In this document: piece by piece, positions 45,269 to 53,507 of the stretch
Layout of the letters: the number at the start of each line of letters is the position of its first letter
Position numbering within the stretch: position 1 is the first letter of the stretch
From: Candidatus Nomurabacteria bacterium
GTDB lineage: Bacteria; Patescibacteriota; Saccharimonadia; Saccharimonadales; Saccharimonadaceae
Direction: 5' to 3'
Length of the DNA: 64,000 bases
NCBI GenBank assembly: GCA_031290255.1
Contig: JAITNW010000006.1
Location: 1-64,000 of the forward strand
Position numbers and translations under genes: made by a program
Notes under the pieces: generated by a model
Told to the model about the DNA's origin: nothing
Databases searched by the model: none
The model's input: the letters and a program-made list of their open reading frames with translations, nothing else

Positions 45269-45681
45269 AGAAGAAAAAAAATAGTGCTGCGGTGGTGGTG
45301 AATCGGCGGGCGGGGTATGATTATCATCTTTCGGATAATTTGGAGGTGGGGATGGTGCTGACTGGGCCACAGGTGAGGTTGATTCGGGATCATCATGCGC
45401 AGCTCAGGGGGACTTATGTAACGATTCGAAATGGGGAATTGTGGCTACTCGGGATGACTTTGGGGTCGGAGACTACTGAGAATGTGAAGCTTTTGGCTAC
45501 TAAGAAACAAATTGGGTTTTTGCAGAGGCAGAAGGTATCTGGAATGACAGTGGTGCCGACTAAATTGTTGCCTTTGAAGCGCCATATTAAGCTTGTGATT
45601 GCTGTGGGGAAGGGGAAGAGGGAATATGATAAGAGGCAGAGTATTCGGAAAAGAGATTTGGACAGAGAGGGCGAGAGATAG
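45265..45681 (+). CDS. smpB: SsrA-binding protein SmpB
   Basis: NRRAGYDYHLSDNLEVGMVLTGPQVRLIRDHHAQLRGTYVTI; KRDLDREGER. Confidence 0.9.
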   Translation: MKKKKNSAAVVVNRRAGYDYHLSDNLEVGMVLTGPQVRLIRDHHAQLRGTYVTIRNGELWLLGMTLGSETTENVKLLATKKQIGFLQRQKVSGMTVVPTKLLPLKRHIKLVIAVGKGKREYDKRQSIRKRDLDREGER

Positions 45682-45693
45682 TATAATATGGGG

Positions 45694-47523
45694 ATGAGGA
45701 TACTTGCTAGAGCATTAAAACCGGGTGATGAAACTGTAATTGTGGCGGGATGGGTGAATTCGAGGCGGGATCATGGGGGTTTGATTTTTGTGGATTTGAG
45801 GGATTATACGGGGGTGGTGCAGTTGGTGGTGGATCCTGAGGTGGGAGAGGCTTTTAAGCTTGCGGAGAGTTTGCGGGATGAGTTTGTGATTGAGGTGAGG
45901 GGCGTGGTGCGGGAGCGGGCGGAGGGCTTAAAGAATCCGAATATTGAGACGGGGGATATTGAGATTGCGGTGAGTGAGCTGAGACTTCTTAATAAATCTG
46001 AGGCTTTGCCGGTGCCGACGCATGATGATGCGCCTTTGGCTGGGGAAGAGTTAAGGTTGAAGTATCGGTTTCTGGATCTGAGGCGGCCGAAGATGCAGAA
46101 GATTTTGGCTGCGCGGGCTAGGTATTATAAGTTTATGCGGGATTATATGGAGTCGCAGGAATTTATTGAGGTGGTGACGCCGATTTTGGCGAATTCGTCG
46201 CCTGAGGGGGCGAGGGATTTCTTGGTGCCGTCGCGGATTCATCAGGGGAAATTTTATGCTTTGCCACAGGCACCGCAACAGTTTAAGCAGCTTTTGATGG
46301 TGGGTGGGGTGCCGAGATATTATCAGATTGCGGCTTGTTTTCGGGATGAGGATCCGCGGGCGGATCGGCTTTATGGGGATTTTTACCAGTTGGATTTGGA
46401 GATGTCGTTTGTGGAGGATGGAGAGGAGGTGCGGAGGATGATGGAGCCTTTGATGGTGAAGCTGGTGACGGAATTTGCGGGGAAGAAGTTGGTGACGGAT
46501 CCGGCGAAGATTCGGCGAATTGCTTATGCTGAGGCGATGGAAGTTTATGGGACGGATAAGCCGGATCTGAGGTATGGGATGGAACTGGTGGATTTGACTG
46601 AGGATCTTAGGGGTACGGAGTTTGCTGTGTTCTCTAAGGCTGAGGTGGTGAAGGCGATTTGCGTGAGGGGTGGGGCGGGGCTTTCGCGGTCGCAGATTGA
46701 TGGGTTTACTAAAATTGCCGAAAGAAATGGGGCGGGCGGGTTGCCATATATAAAGTGCGTAGCGGATGGAAAATATGAGCAGGGAGTAAGGATTAATTTT
46801 AATTCTGAATTTAGCGTAAAAGATGATTTGATAAAGATTATGTCTTCGCCGATTTCTAAGTTTTTGTCATTTGAAGAATTGAGAATAATTGGGGATAAGC
46901 TAGATTTGAGGCCTGGTGATTTGGCTGTGTTTGGGGCGGATAGCCGAGAGGTGGTGAATAAGGTGCTGGGGGGACTCCGGATTGCTTTTGCGGATCATTT
47001 TGGGCTTAAAAATCCTGATGAGGTGGCGCTGTGTTGGGTGGTGGATTTTCCGTTTTATGAGTGGAATGATGGGGAGAAGAAGTTGGATTTTGGGCATAAT
47101 CCGTTTTCGATGCCGAAGGGAGGCTTGGAGGCATTGGAGAAGACTGAGGATAAGTTGACGATTTTGGCGGATCAGTATGATATGGTGATGAACGGCTATG
47201 AGATTTGCTCGGGGGCGGTGCGAAATCATAATCCGGAGATTATGTATAAGGCTTTTGGAGTGCTGGGTTATGATAAGAAATATGTGGAGGAGAAGTTTGG
47301 TGGGATGCTGAATGCGTTTAAGTTTGGGGCGCCGCCGCATGCGGGGTGTGCTTTTGGGGTGGATCGGATTTTTATGATTCTTGAGGGGACGGAAAATATT
47401 CGAGATATTATCGCTTTTCCGAAGAATGGGTCGGGGGTGGATCTGATGATGAATTCGCCGTCTAATGTGGATAAGAAGATGATTTCTGAACTAGGTTTGC
47501 AATTAAAGCCGGATTTAGACTAG
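45694..47523 (+). CDS. aspS: Aspartyl-tRNA synthetase
   Basis: GWVNSRRDHGGLIFVDLRDYTGVVQLV, FRDEDPRADRLYGDFYQLDLEMSF, GCAFGVDRI; TATAAT 45682-45687 favours start 45694. Confidence 0.96.
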   Translation: MRILARALKPGDETVIVAGWVNSRRDHGGLIFVDLRDYTGVVQLVVDPEVGEAFKLAESLRDEFVIEVRGVVRERAEGLKNPNIETGDIEIAVSELRLLNKSEALPVPTHDDAPLAGEELRLKYRFLDLRRPKMQKILAARARYYKFMRDYMESQEFIEVVTPILANSSPEGARDFLVPSRIHQGKFYALPQAPQQFKQLLMVGGVPRYYQIAACFRDEDPRADRLYGDFYQLDLEMSFVEDGEEVRRMMEPLMVKLVTEFAGKKLVTDPAKIRRIAYAEAMEVYGTDKPDLRYGMELVDLTEDLRGTEFAVFSKAEVVKAICVRGGAGLSRSQIDGFTKIAERNGAGGLPYIKCVADGKYEQGVRINFNSEFSVKDDLIKIMSSPISKFLSFEELRIIGDKLDLRPGDLAVFGADSREVVNKVLGGLRIAFADHFGLKNPDEVALCWVVDFPFYEWNDGEKKLDFGHNPFSMPKGGLEALEKTEDKLTILADQYDMVMNGYEICSGAVRNHNPEIMYKAFGVLGYDKKYVEEKFGGMLNAFKFGAPPHAGCAFGVDRIFMILEGTENIRDIIAFPKNGSGVDLMMNSPSNVDKKMISELGLQLKPDLD

Positions 47524-47532
47524 AATAGGGGT

Positions 47533-48102
47533 ATGAGAAAAGTATCGCCTTCGCAGGTTAATGACTCCATTGTATCACGAATGGGTATATTTGTCAAGGT
47601 TTTGATGGCGGTGGTGGTGGTTTTGGCTGGGGTGATGTTGGTGGTGGGGATGGCCGGGGCGCGGGCGGAGGAGCTGACGGATGAACAGGAGGGGAGGATT
47701 TCTATGGGTTGTGGGGGGATAAAGGTGCAACTGAGGACTTTGCAGAAGGCGGATTCGCGGATGCGGGTGTATCTGGGGAGTAAGTATGAGATTGTACTGA
47801 GTAATTTTATGACAAATTTGAATTTGCGGCTGATTAAAAATAATTTGGCGACGGAAAATTTGACGGGGTTGCAGACGACTTTTTCGAATGAGCGGGAGAG
47901 GTTTAAGGCGGATTTTACGGGATATTCGCAGGCGCTTGATGAGCTGATCAATGTGGATTGTCAGAGTGAACCGCAGGAATTTTATGATCAGCTGGTGGTG
48001 GCGAGAAAGAAGCGGGCGGAGGTGCAGGCGAGTTATTATCGGATGAATGAGGTGATGGGGTGGCATGTGGAATCTGTGGAGAAGCTGCGGGGTGAGCTGT
48101 GA
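47533..48102 (+). CDS. Hypothetical membrane-anchored helical protein
   Basis: MRKVSPSQVNDSIVSRMGIFVKVLMAVVVVLAGVML..; TAGAAT 6 nt upstream of ATG. Confidence 0.5.
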   Translation: MRKVSPSQVNDSIVSRMGIFVKVLMAVVVVLAGVMLVVGMAGARAEELTDEQEGRISMGCGGIKVQLRTLQKADSRMRVYLGSKYEIVLSNFMTNLNLRLIKNNLATENLTGLQTTFSNERERFKADFTGYSQALDELINVDCQSEPQEFYDQLVVARKKRAEVQASYYRMNEVMGWHVESVEKLRGEL

Positions 48103-48491
48103 GCGATAAGGCGGATTTGGAGCTGGAGGTGCCTCAGGAAAAGGTGGATGAGAAGCGAGGGGGGAGGAATTTGATGGTGCTTGGGTTGGTGGCTGTGGGG
48201 TTGGCGATTGTGACTTCGGTGGCGAGTTTGTCGATTTATTATGCTACTGGAGATATTTATTTGGATCGATCGCGGCCGGGGTTCATTTCGGACGAAGAGG
48301 TGGAGGAGAATAAGCAGAAGCAGGAAAATAATGAGAAGACTTATGTCTTTGCGCCAGATGGGATGATGGATAAGGAAGTTCTGGATGAGTATTTGGAAGA
48401 GTTTGACAAGGTAAGGAATGAGGCGAAGAGCGCTGCGGAGGCGTTTTCGGCGGATGCTTTGTCGGATGATAATTTGGGGATTTCGGAGTAG
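48099..48491 (+). CDS. Hypothetical single-TM protein
   Basis: LMVLGLVAVGLAIVTSVASLSIYYA; overlaps upstream ORF. Confidence 0.5.
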   Translation: MSDKADLELEVPQEKVDEKRGGRNLMVLGLVAVGLAIVTSVASLSIYYATGDIYLDRSRPGFISDEEVEENKQKQENNEKTYVFAPDGMMDKEVLDEYLEEFDKVRNEAKSAAEAFSADALSDDNLGISE

Positions 48492-48495
48492 GGGA

Positions 48496-49725
48496 TTATT
48501 TGGGGGGATTTTTGATGGCGTTTCTGAGCCAGGGGTCGGCTGGGCCGGCGGACATGAGGAGGATGAGGTGGTTTTGGGCGGTGAGGTCGCTTAGGGTTTG
48601 TATTAGCGAATCGTTGAGGTCGACTGCGGTGGCTTTTTGGGGGTTGGAGAGGGTGGCGATGAAATCTTTTGGTGCTAGGATGGAGAGGTTGGGGTCTTCG
48701 CGGGTGAGGTAGGTGGGGAGCCAGAGGATTTGGTCGGCTTGGTCGAATGCGTTGTGGTAGGCGCTGAGGATTTCGTGCTGGCGGGTGTTTTGGTGGGGTT
48801 GGTAGAGGATGGTGAGGGAGGCGAAGCCGGATTGGTCGACTAATTCCCTCGCCATTTTGAGGGTGGCGGAGATTTCTTGGGGGTGGTGGGCGTAGTCTGA
48901 GTAGATATTGTCGGTGAGCTTTTCGAAGCGGCGGCCGGCGCCGGGGAAAGTGTTGAGGGCTGCGATGATGGATACGTCGTTTGTGTTGGAGATAAGTTTG
49001 AGGGCTTGGAAGGCGAGGCTGGCGTCTTTTCTTCGGAGTTCTCCTACTAGGGTGATGCTGGGGATTTCGGGCGTGTTTTCTATGACTGTGTCACTTTGGG
49101 CGCGAAACTGTGCGAAGGCTTGGTGGTAAGATTCGCGGGTGGGGTAGGTGTCGGTGTGGTCGTAATCTTCGGTGGTGATGAGGGAGATTTGGGGGTGGAA
49201 GTGGAGGAAGTTGCGGTCGTATTCGTCGGCTTCGTAGATGAAATATTGGGCGGATGGGTTGAAGTCGCCACTTTTGGCCCAGGGGAGGGTGGAGCCGACG
49301 GAGTAGCTGATGGGAATGCTTAGCTGATGGCAGGTCCAGATGAGCATGGCGGTGGTGGTGGTTTTGCCGTGGGTGCCGGCGATGGCGACTAATTTGAGAT
49401 GGTTGGTGGCGATGATTTCGGAGAGGAGGGCGTCGCGTTTGGTGATCTTTTTGATGCCTAATTGTTTGGCGAGCTGGAGTTCGGTGTGGTCTGAGGGGAG
49501 GGCGGAAGTGTAGACGAACCAGTCGATGCCTTTTTCGGTGAATTGTTTTTTAAGAAAGATGCCGTCTTGGGGGCCATAGTGAGTGTCGAGGCCTTGCTCG
49601 GCTAATTCGTCTGCGGCTGCGCCTTGTGCTAGATCGGAGCCGAAGACTTGGTGGCCGGCGTGGGTGGCGAGGAGGGCGAGGGGAGCGAGGGCGGTGCCGC
49701 TGATGCCAGAGAAGTAGATGTTCAT
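48496..49725 (-). CDS. murC: UDP-N-acetylmuramate ligase (MurC/Mpl-type)
   Basis: IYFSGISGTALAPLALLATHAGHQVFGSD, VAIAGTHGKTTTTAMLI, DYAHHPQEISATL. Confidence 0.88.
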   Translation of the reverse strand: MNIYFSGISGTALAPLALLATHAGHQVFGSDLAQGAAADELAEQGLDTHYGPQDGIFLKKQFTEKGIDWFVYTSALPSDHTELQLAKQLGIKKITKRDALLSEIIATNHLKLVAIAGTHGKTTTTAMLIWTCHQLSIPISYSVGSTLPWAKSGDFNPSAQYFIYEADEYDRNFLHFHPQISLITTEDYDHTDTYPTRESYHQAFAQFRAQSDTVIENTPEIPSITLVGELRRKDASLAFQALKLISNTNDVSIIAALNTFPGAGRRFEKLTDNIYSDYAHHPQEISATLKMARELVDQSGFASLTILYQPHQNTRQHEILSAYHNAFDQADQILWLPTYLTREDPNLSILAPKDFIATLSNPQKATAVDLNDSLIQTLSDLTAQNHLILLMSAGPADPWLRNAIKNPPK

Positions 49726-49759
49726 AGTGTATATTGTATCAGATTGGGTGGGGTTAGGG

Positions 49760-51336
49760 TTATTTGCGGAGGTTTTTGACGATGTTTTTGGAGGTGAGTT
49801 TGTCGATGACTAGGAGGAGGCAGATGGAGCTGACGGTGATAACGGTAAGGAAGACTAGGAGTATGCGGGGGTCGAAACCGATTAGTATTATGGATGAAGG
49901 ATTGGCTACGTTGTACATAGCGCTGGCATTTGCGGTAATGAGGGGGGTATTAGTTAAGGTAGTGAGTGTAGCTAAGAGGATACCGATGATGGCTGAACAG
50001 ATGACGATGAAAAAGCTGAGAGTAAGGATATAGCTAGTGAAAATTTGGAGAATGTTTTTGGTGGTGGCGCCGACGGTACGGTAGAGGGCGATGCTGGAGT
50101 GTTCGTCGCTGATGACGCGGCTGACGGTGCCGGCCATGATGATGGCGGAGAAAACGGTGAAGATTATGATAAATACTATTATGTAGCCGTCGATCCGCTC
50201 ATTGATGGCGCGGATGTATGTTTGGTTGCTTATAAATTCTGAGATTGAAATTCCTGTGCAATGGTCGGCTTCCTTACAGCCATTATTTTTTAGGAATTTT
50301 TCTGCATTTTTTATGTTGTTGAAAGAAACAACGGTGTGGCTATTGTATTGGTTTGTATTGAGGCTGTAGGATGATTTGAATGCGTGGGAATTTGGGTTGG
50401 TGACTATGAATGAGAATTCAGAATACGGGCTGGGCATGAGTGTCGAAAGTATGTTTTCGAGGAGGTTGACGCTGCTTGATTCAATATTAGTGGGTCCTAC
50501 ATGGGGGAGAAGGCCGACAATCTGGTAGGTAATTTCTGTGGTATTTCCGTTATCTGTGAGCGTGCCAGTGAATTGGTGACCGATGGCTTTTTGATTTACT
50601 TCGTTGATGTAGTTTTGGAGTTTGGAGGAATCTTGATCGTAGAATGATGGCTGGCTAATATGTAAGGTTCGGGCGGCTTGATCGAGTGGCATTATGATTT
50701 GGATGATGTCGTCTAGATGTTCGTTGATTTTGATGAGTGGTGAAAAAAATTACTACTAGCGATTGCGACGTGCTAGCCTGGACTACTGGCATAGGAGAGG
50801 CTATTTGACATTGAGCCAGAATCTTCTTCGGGTGTGAGATTTTCGATGAAGAGGGCGTTATTGGCGTTGTATATTTCTGTTATACCTACTGTTTTACCTT
50901 GAAATGGTTCAATAAGTTTGGATACTGAAGCTTGGGCCTGATTGTTTTGTTCGGTGCGAATTTTTGAAACGGCAGCTATTGCGAATGGGTTACTGTTGTC
51001 GAGGTAAGGCTCTGGATTTAAGCCATGGATGGGGGTTGGGGTTATAACTGGATATTCTTTGTTTTCGGCTGAACTTTCATTGTAGAGCCTGATGGCTTCG
51101 GTTTGTGTTGCTGGAGTGTCGGTGCCGCCTGTTTGAAAATCTATAAAAAGTATGGCTTCGTCTCCGAAGGTGGATTTGGCGAATTCTGTAACACCGTTGA
51201 AAAAACCTTTGGCGATTAAGAGGACGGTTATTACTACGCCGAATAGTATACTGGCTGTAATGATTGTGATGCTGGTGCGGAGTTTGCGGACTTTTAGTTT
51301 GGAGTTGACTAGGGTTGCTATGTCTTTTATTTTCAT
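49760..51336 (-). pseudogene. FtsX/MacB-type ABC transporter permease split by frameshifts (ORFs 50773-51336 and 49760-50692)
   Basis: N-terminal half KLRTSITIITASILFGVVITVLL and C-terminal half VFSAIIMAGTVSRVISDEHSSIALYRTVGATTKNI lie in different frames separated by ~80 bp including a 7-nt homopolymer (A7 on +). Confidence 0.75.
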
Positions 51337-52004
51337 ATAACAATTCTGCCAGCGTCTAATTTTATGACTTGGGTGGCTTCGTTTGCGATGGTTTGGTCGT
51401 GTGCGGCGATGATGATTGTGGTGCCGTAGGTCTGTTGTATTTGTTTGAAAAGGTTGATGACCGTATGTATATTGTCGTGATCTAGATTGCTGGTGGGTTC
51501 GTCGGCGATGAGGATGCTGGGTTTGTTGTAGATGGCGCGGGCGACGGCGGCGCGTTGGATTTGGCCGCCGGAGAGCTGGGAGGGGAGGTGGTCTAGGTGC
51601 TCGCTTAGGCCCATTAGATTAGCTAGTTCTTTGGTTCTTTGGTTGCGTTCTTCTGGAGATAAGTTGAAGAATATGGCGGGGAGCTCGATGTTTTGGCGGA
51701 GGGTGAGGGTGGGTTCTAGGTAGAATTGTTGGAAGATTATGCCAACTTTTTTGCGGCGGAAGGTGGTGAGCTCGCTGTTGGTCATTTTGGTAATATTTTG
51801 GCCGTCTATGATGATTTGGCCTGAGGTGGGTTGCTCGATGCCGCTGATGAGCTGGAGGATGGTGGATTTGCCTGAGCCGCTGGGGCCGGTGAGGACTAGG
51901 AAGGCGGAGTTGTTTACGGTGAAGTTGATATTGCTTAGGGCTGTGACTGGTTTGTGTTTGATGGTGTAGGTTTTTGAAATTTCTGAGAGAGTTATTTGTG
52001 TCAT
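51333..52004 (-). CDS. ABC transporter ATP-binding protein (LolD/MacB type)
   Basis: LTGPSGSGKSTILQLISG, LSGGQIQRAAVARAI, ILIADEPTSNLD. Confidence 0.94.
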   Translation of the reverse strand: MTQITLSEISKTYTIKHKPVTALSNINFTVNNSAFLVLTGPSGSGKSTILQLISGIEQPTSGQIIIDGQNITKMTNSELTTFRRKKVGIIFQQFYLEPTLTLRQNIELPAIFFNLSPEERNQRTKELANLMGLSEHLDHLPSQLSGGQIQRAAVARAIYNKPSILIADEPTSNLDHDNIHTVINLFKQIQQTYGTTIIIAAHDQTIANEATQVIKLDAGRIVI

Positions 52005-52090
52005 ATGGGCTTATTTTAACATAAGCTTGTTGGGTAGAGAAAGAGGCTGCCTTTTGGCGGTTGGTGAGGCATGGTATAATGGTACTTGCT

Positions 52091-52792
52091 ATGGGTGGTA
52101 TATCGAAGAATCGGGTAAAACAAGCGCTTAGGTCGGTGTTTCGTGTGCGGAGTTGGAAGTTGTTTTTGGTGCTGGTGCCTTTGTTGTTTTTGACGGCGAC
52201 ACTGCTTCGGTTTGGTCATTTAGGGATGGTGGAGCTGAGAGATAAGGTGTTGGTGGCGGATGAGGGTGGGGATGATGCGGAGATTATGGAGAGTCTGGCG
52301 GAGTTGCAGCGGTATACGATGACGCATATTGTGGTGAATGTGGTGGAGTCTAATGGGGCGGAAATGTTGACTTTTGGGACGGGGCCGTTTTATTTGGAGC
52401 ATCAGTATGCGAAGAAGGCGATGGCGGAGTTGGAGCGGGCGGAGAATTCTCTGGAGGGGGCGGGGGAGAATCCGAATGGGAATGTGTTTAAGAAGGCGGC
52501 GGCGGTGTGTGATGCTTTGGGGCAGAAGTATGGGTGGGGGTATAGTAAGCCATATATAGATTGTATGCAGTCGGAGTTGGCGAAGTATCCGGGGATGGAT
52601 GAGATTGAGGATTATAAGCGGGCAATGATTCCGCCTACGGCTTTGTATCGGCAGGAGTTTGCTTCGCCGATATGGTGTGTTGGGTGGGCGGGGTTGGCGA
52701 TACTGATTTGTCTTATATTGATTGTTGTAATATTTATTCGATTCCTGATCTGGATGGTACTGAAAATAACTCTTTTGGTTATAAAAAAGTGA
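52091..52792 (+). CDS. Hypothetical membrane protein
   Basis: Two TM regions LFLVLVPLLFLTATLL and LAILICLILIVVIFIRFLIWMVL; TATAAT 52075-52080. Confidence 0.5.
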   Translation: MGGISKNRVKQALRSVFRVRSWKLFLVLVPLLFLTATLLRFGHLGMVELRDKVLVADEGGDDAEIMESLAELQRYTMTHIVVNVVESNGAEMLTFGTGPFYLEHQYAKKAMAELERAENSLEGAGENPNGNVFKKAAAVCDALGQKYGWGYSKPYIDCMQSELAKYPGMDEIEDYKRAMIPPTALYRQEFASPIWCVGWAGLAILICLILIVVIFIRFLIWMVLKITLLVIKK

Positions 52793-52859
52793 AAAAGCTC
52801 TTGACAGGGGCGATAAGGGGTCATAAGATGGAATTACAAACTAACGGAGGAGAGCTTCA

Positions 52860-53066
52860 ATGGCTTACAAACACATTAATTCAAAGGGCGTGACTTATTA
52901 CCTACATAAGACAGATGTCACGCTACGTGGCGGCAAGCCTCAGACTATCTATTTCTTTGCTAAGGTAGAGAAGAACGAGAAGGGTGTGCCTACTGATTTG
53001 CCAGTAGACCGCGAGGTAAATGAGAATCCACGTAATGGTTTCTTGACTGTTTCTAAGAAAAAATAA
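52860..53066 (+). CDS. Small conserved protein (68 aa)
   Basis: MAYKHINSKGVTYYLHKTDVTLRGGKPQTIYFFAKVEKNEKGVPTDLPVDREVNENPRNGFLTVSKKK; SD GGAGGAG upstream and terminator downstream. Confidence 0.75.
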   Translation: MAYKHINSKGVTYYLHKTDVTLRGGKPQTIYFFAKVEKNEKGVPTDLPVDREVNENPRNGFLTVSKKK

Positions 53067-53086
53067 TTTTAGATAGGTACAGTGGA

Positions 53087-53117
53087 ATAACCCCTCTTCA
53101 AATGAGGGGTTATTTTT
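53087..53117 (+). terminator. Rho-independent terminator
   Basis: ATAACCCCTC ttcaaat GAGGGGTTAT TTTTG. Confidence 0.9.
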
Positions 53118-53133
53118 GTGGTAGAATTGGGGT

Positions 53134-53457
53134 ATGAAGAAGCCGACGAAGAAACAGGTGGTGCTCTTAGATTTTATTGAGGAGTTTACGTTGAAGAATG
53201 ATTTTTCGCCGTCTTATCGGGAGATACGCGAGGCAATGGGGCTGAGGTCGGTGTCGGCGGTGGCGGAACATGTGGAGAATTGTGTGGCGGCGGGATTTTT
53301 GAAGAAGGAGGGGAAGGCGGCGCGGTCGCTTGTGGTGGTGAAGCCGGAGACTTATGAGGAGACGGTGAGGTTGTTTCGGAGGAAGATGGGGGAGGTTCCG
53401 GATGAAGATGCTGGGGTGCTGAGGCGGGCGGCGAAGATTTTGGAGATTGAGGTTTAG
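53134..53457 (+). CDS. LexA-type winged-helix DNA-binding protein lacking the autoprotease domain
   Basis: KKQVVLLDFIEEFTLKNDFSPSYREIREAMGLRSVSAVAEHVENCVAAGFLKKE; only 107 aa. Confidence 0.75.
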   Translation: MKKPTKKQVVLLDFIEEFTLKNDFSPSYREIREAMGLRSVSAVAEHVENCVAAGFLKKEGKAARSLVVVKPETYEETVRLFRRKMGEVPDEDAGVLRRAAKILEIEV

Positions 53458-53507
53458 CTTAGTTTTGGTGTTGGGGAAAAATGGATCGCTTGTGGTAGAA
53501 TGGGTTT

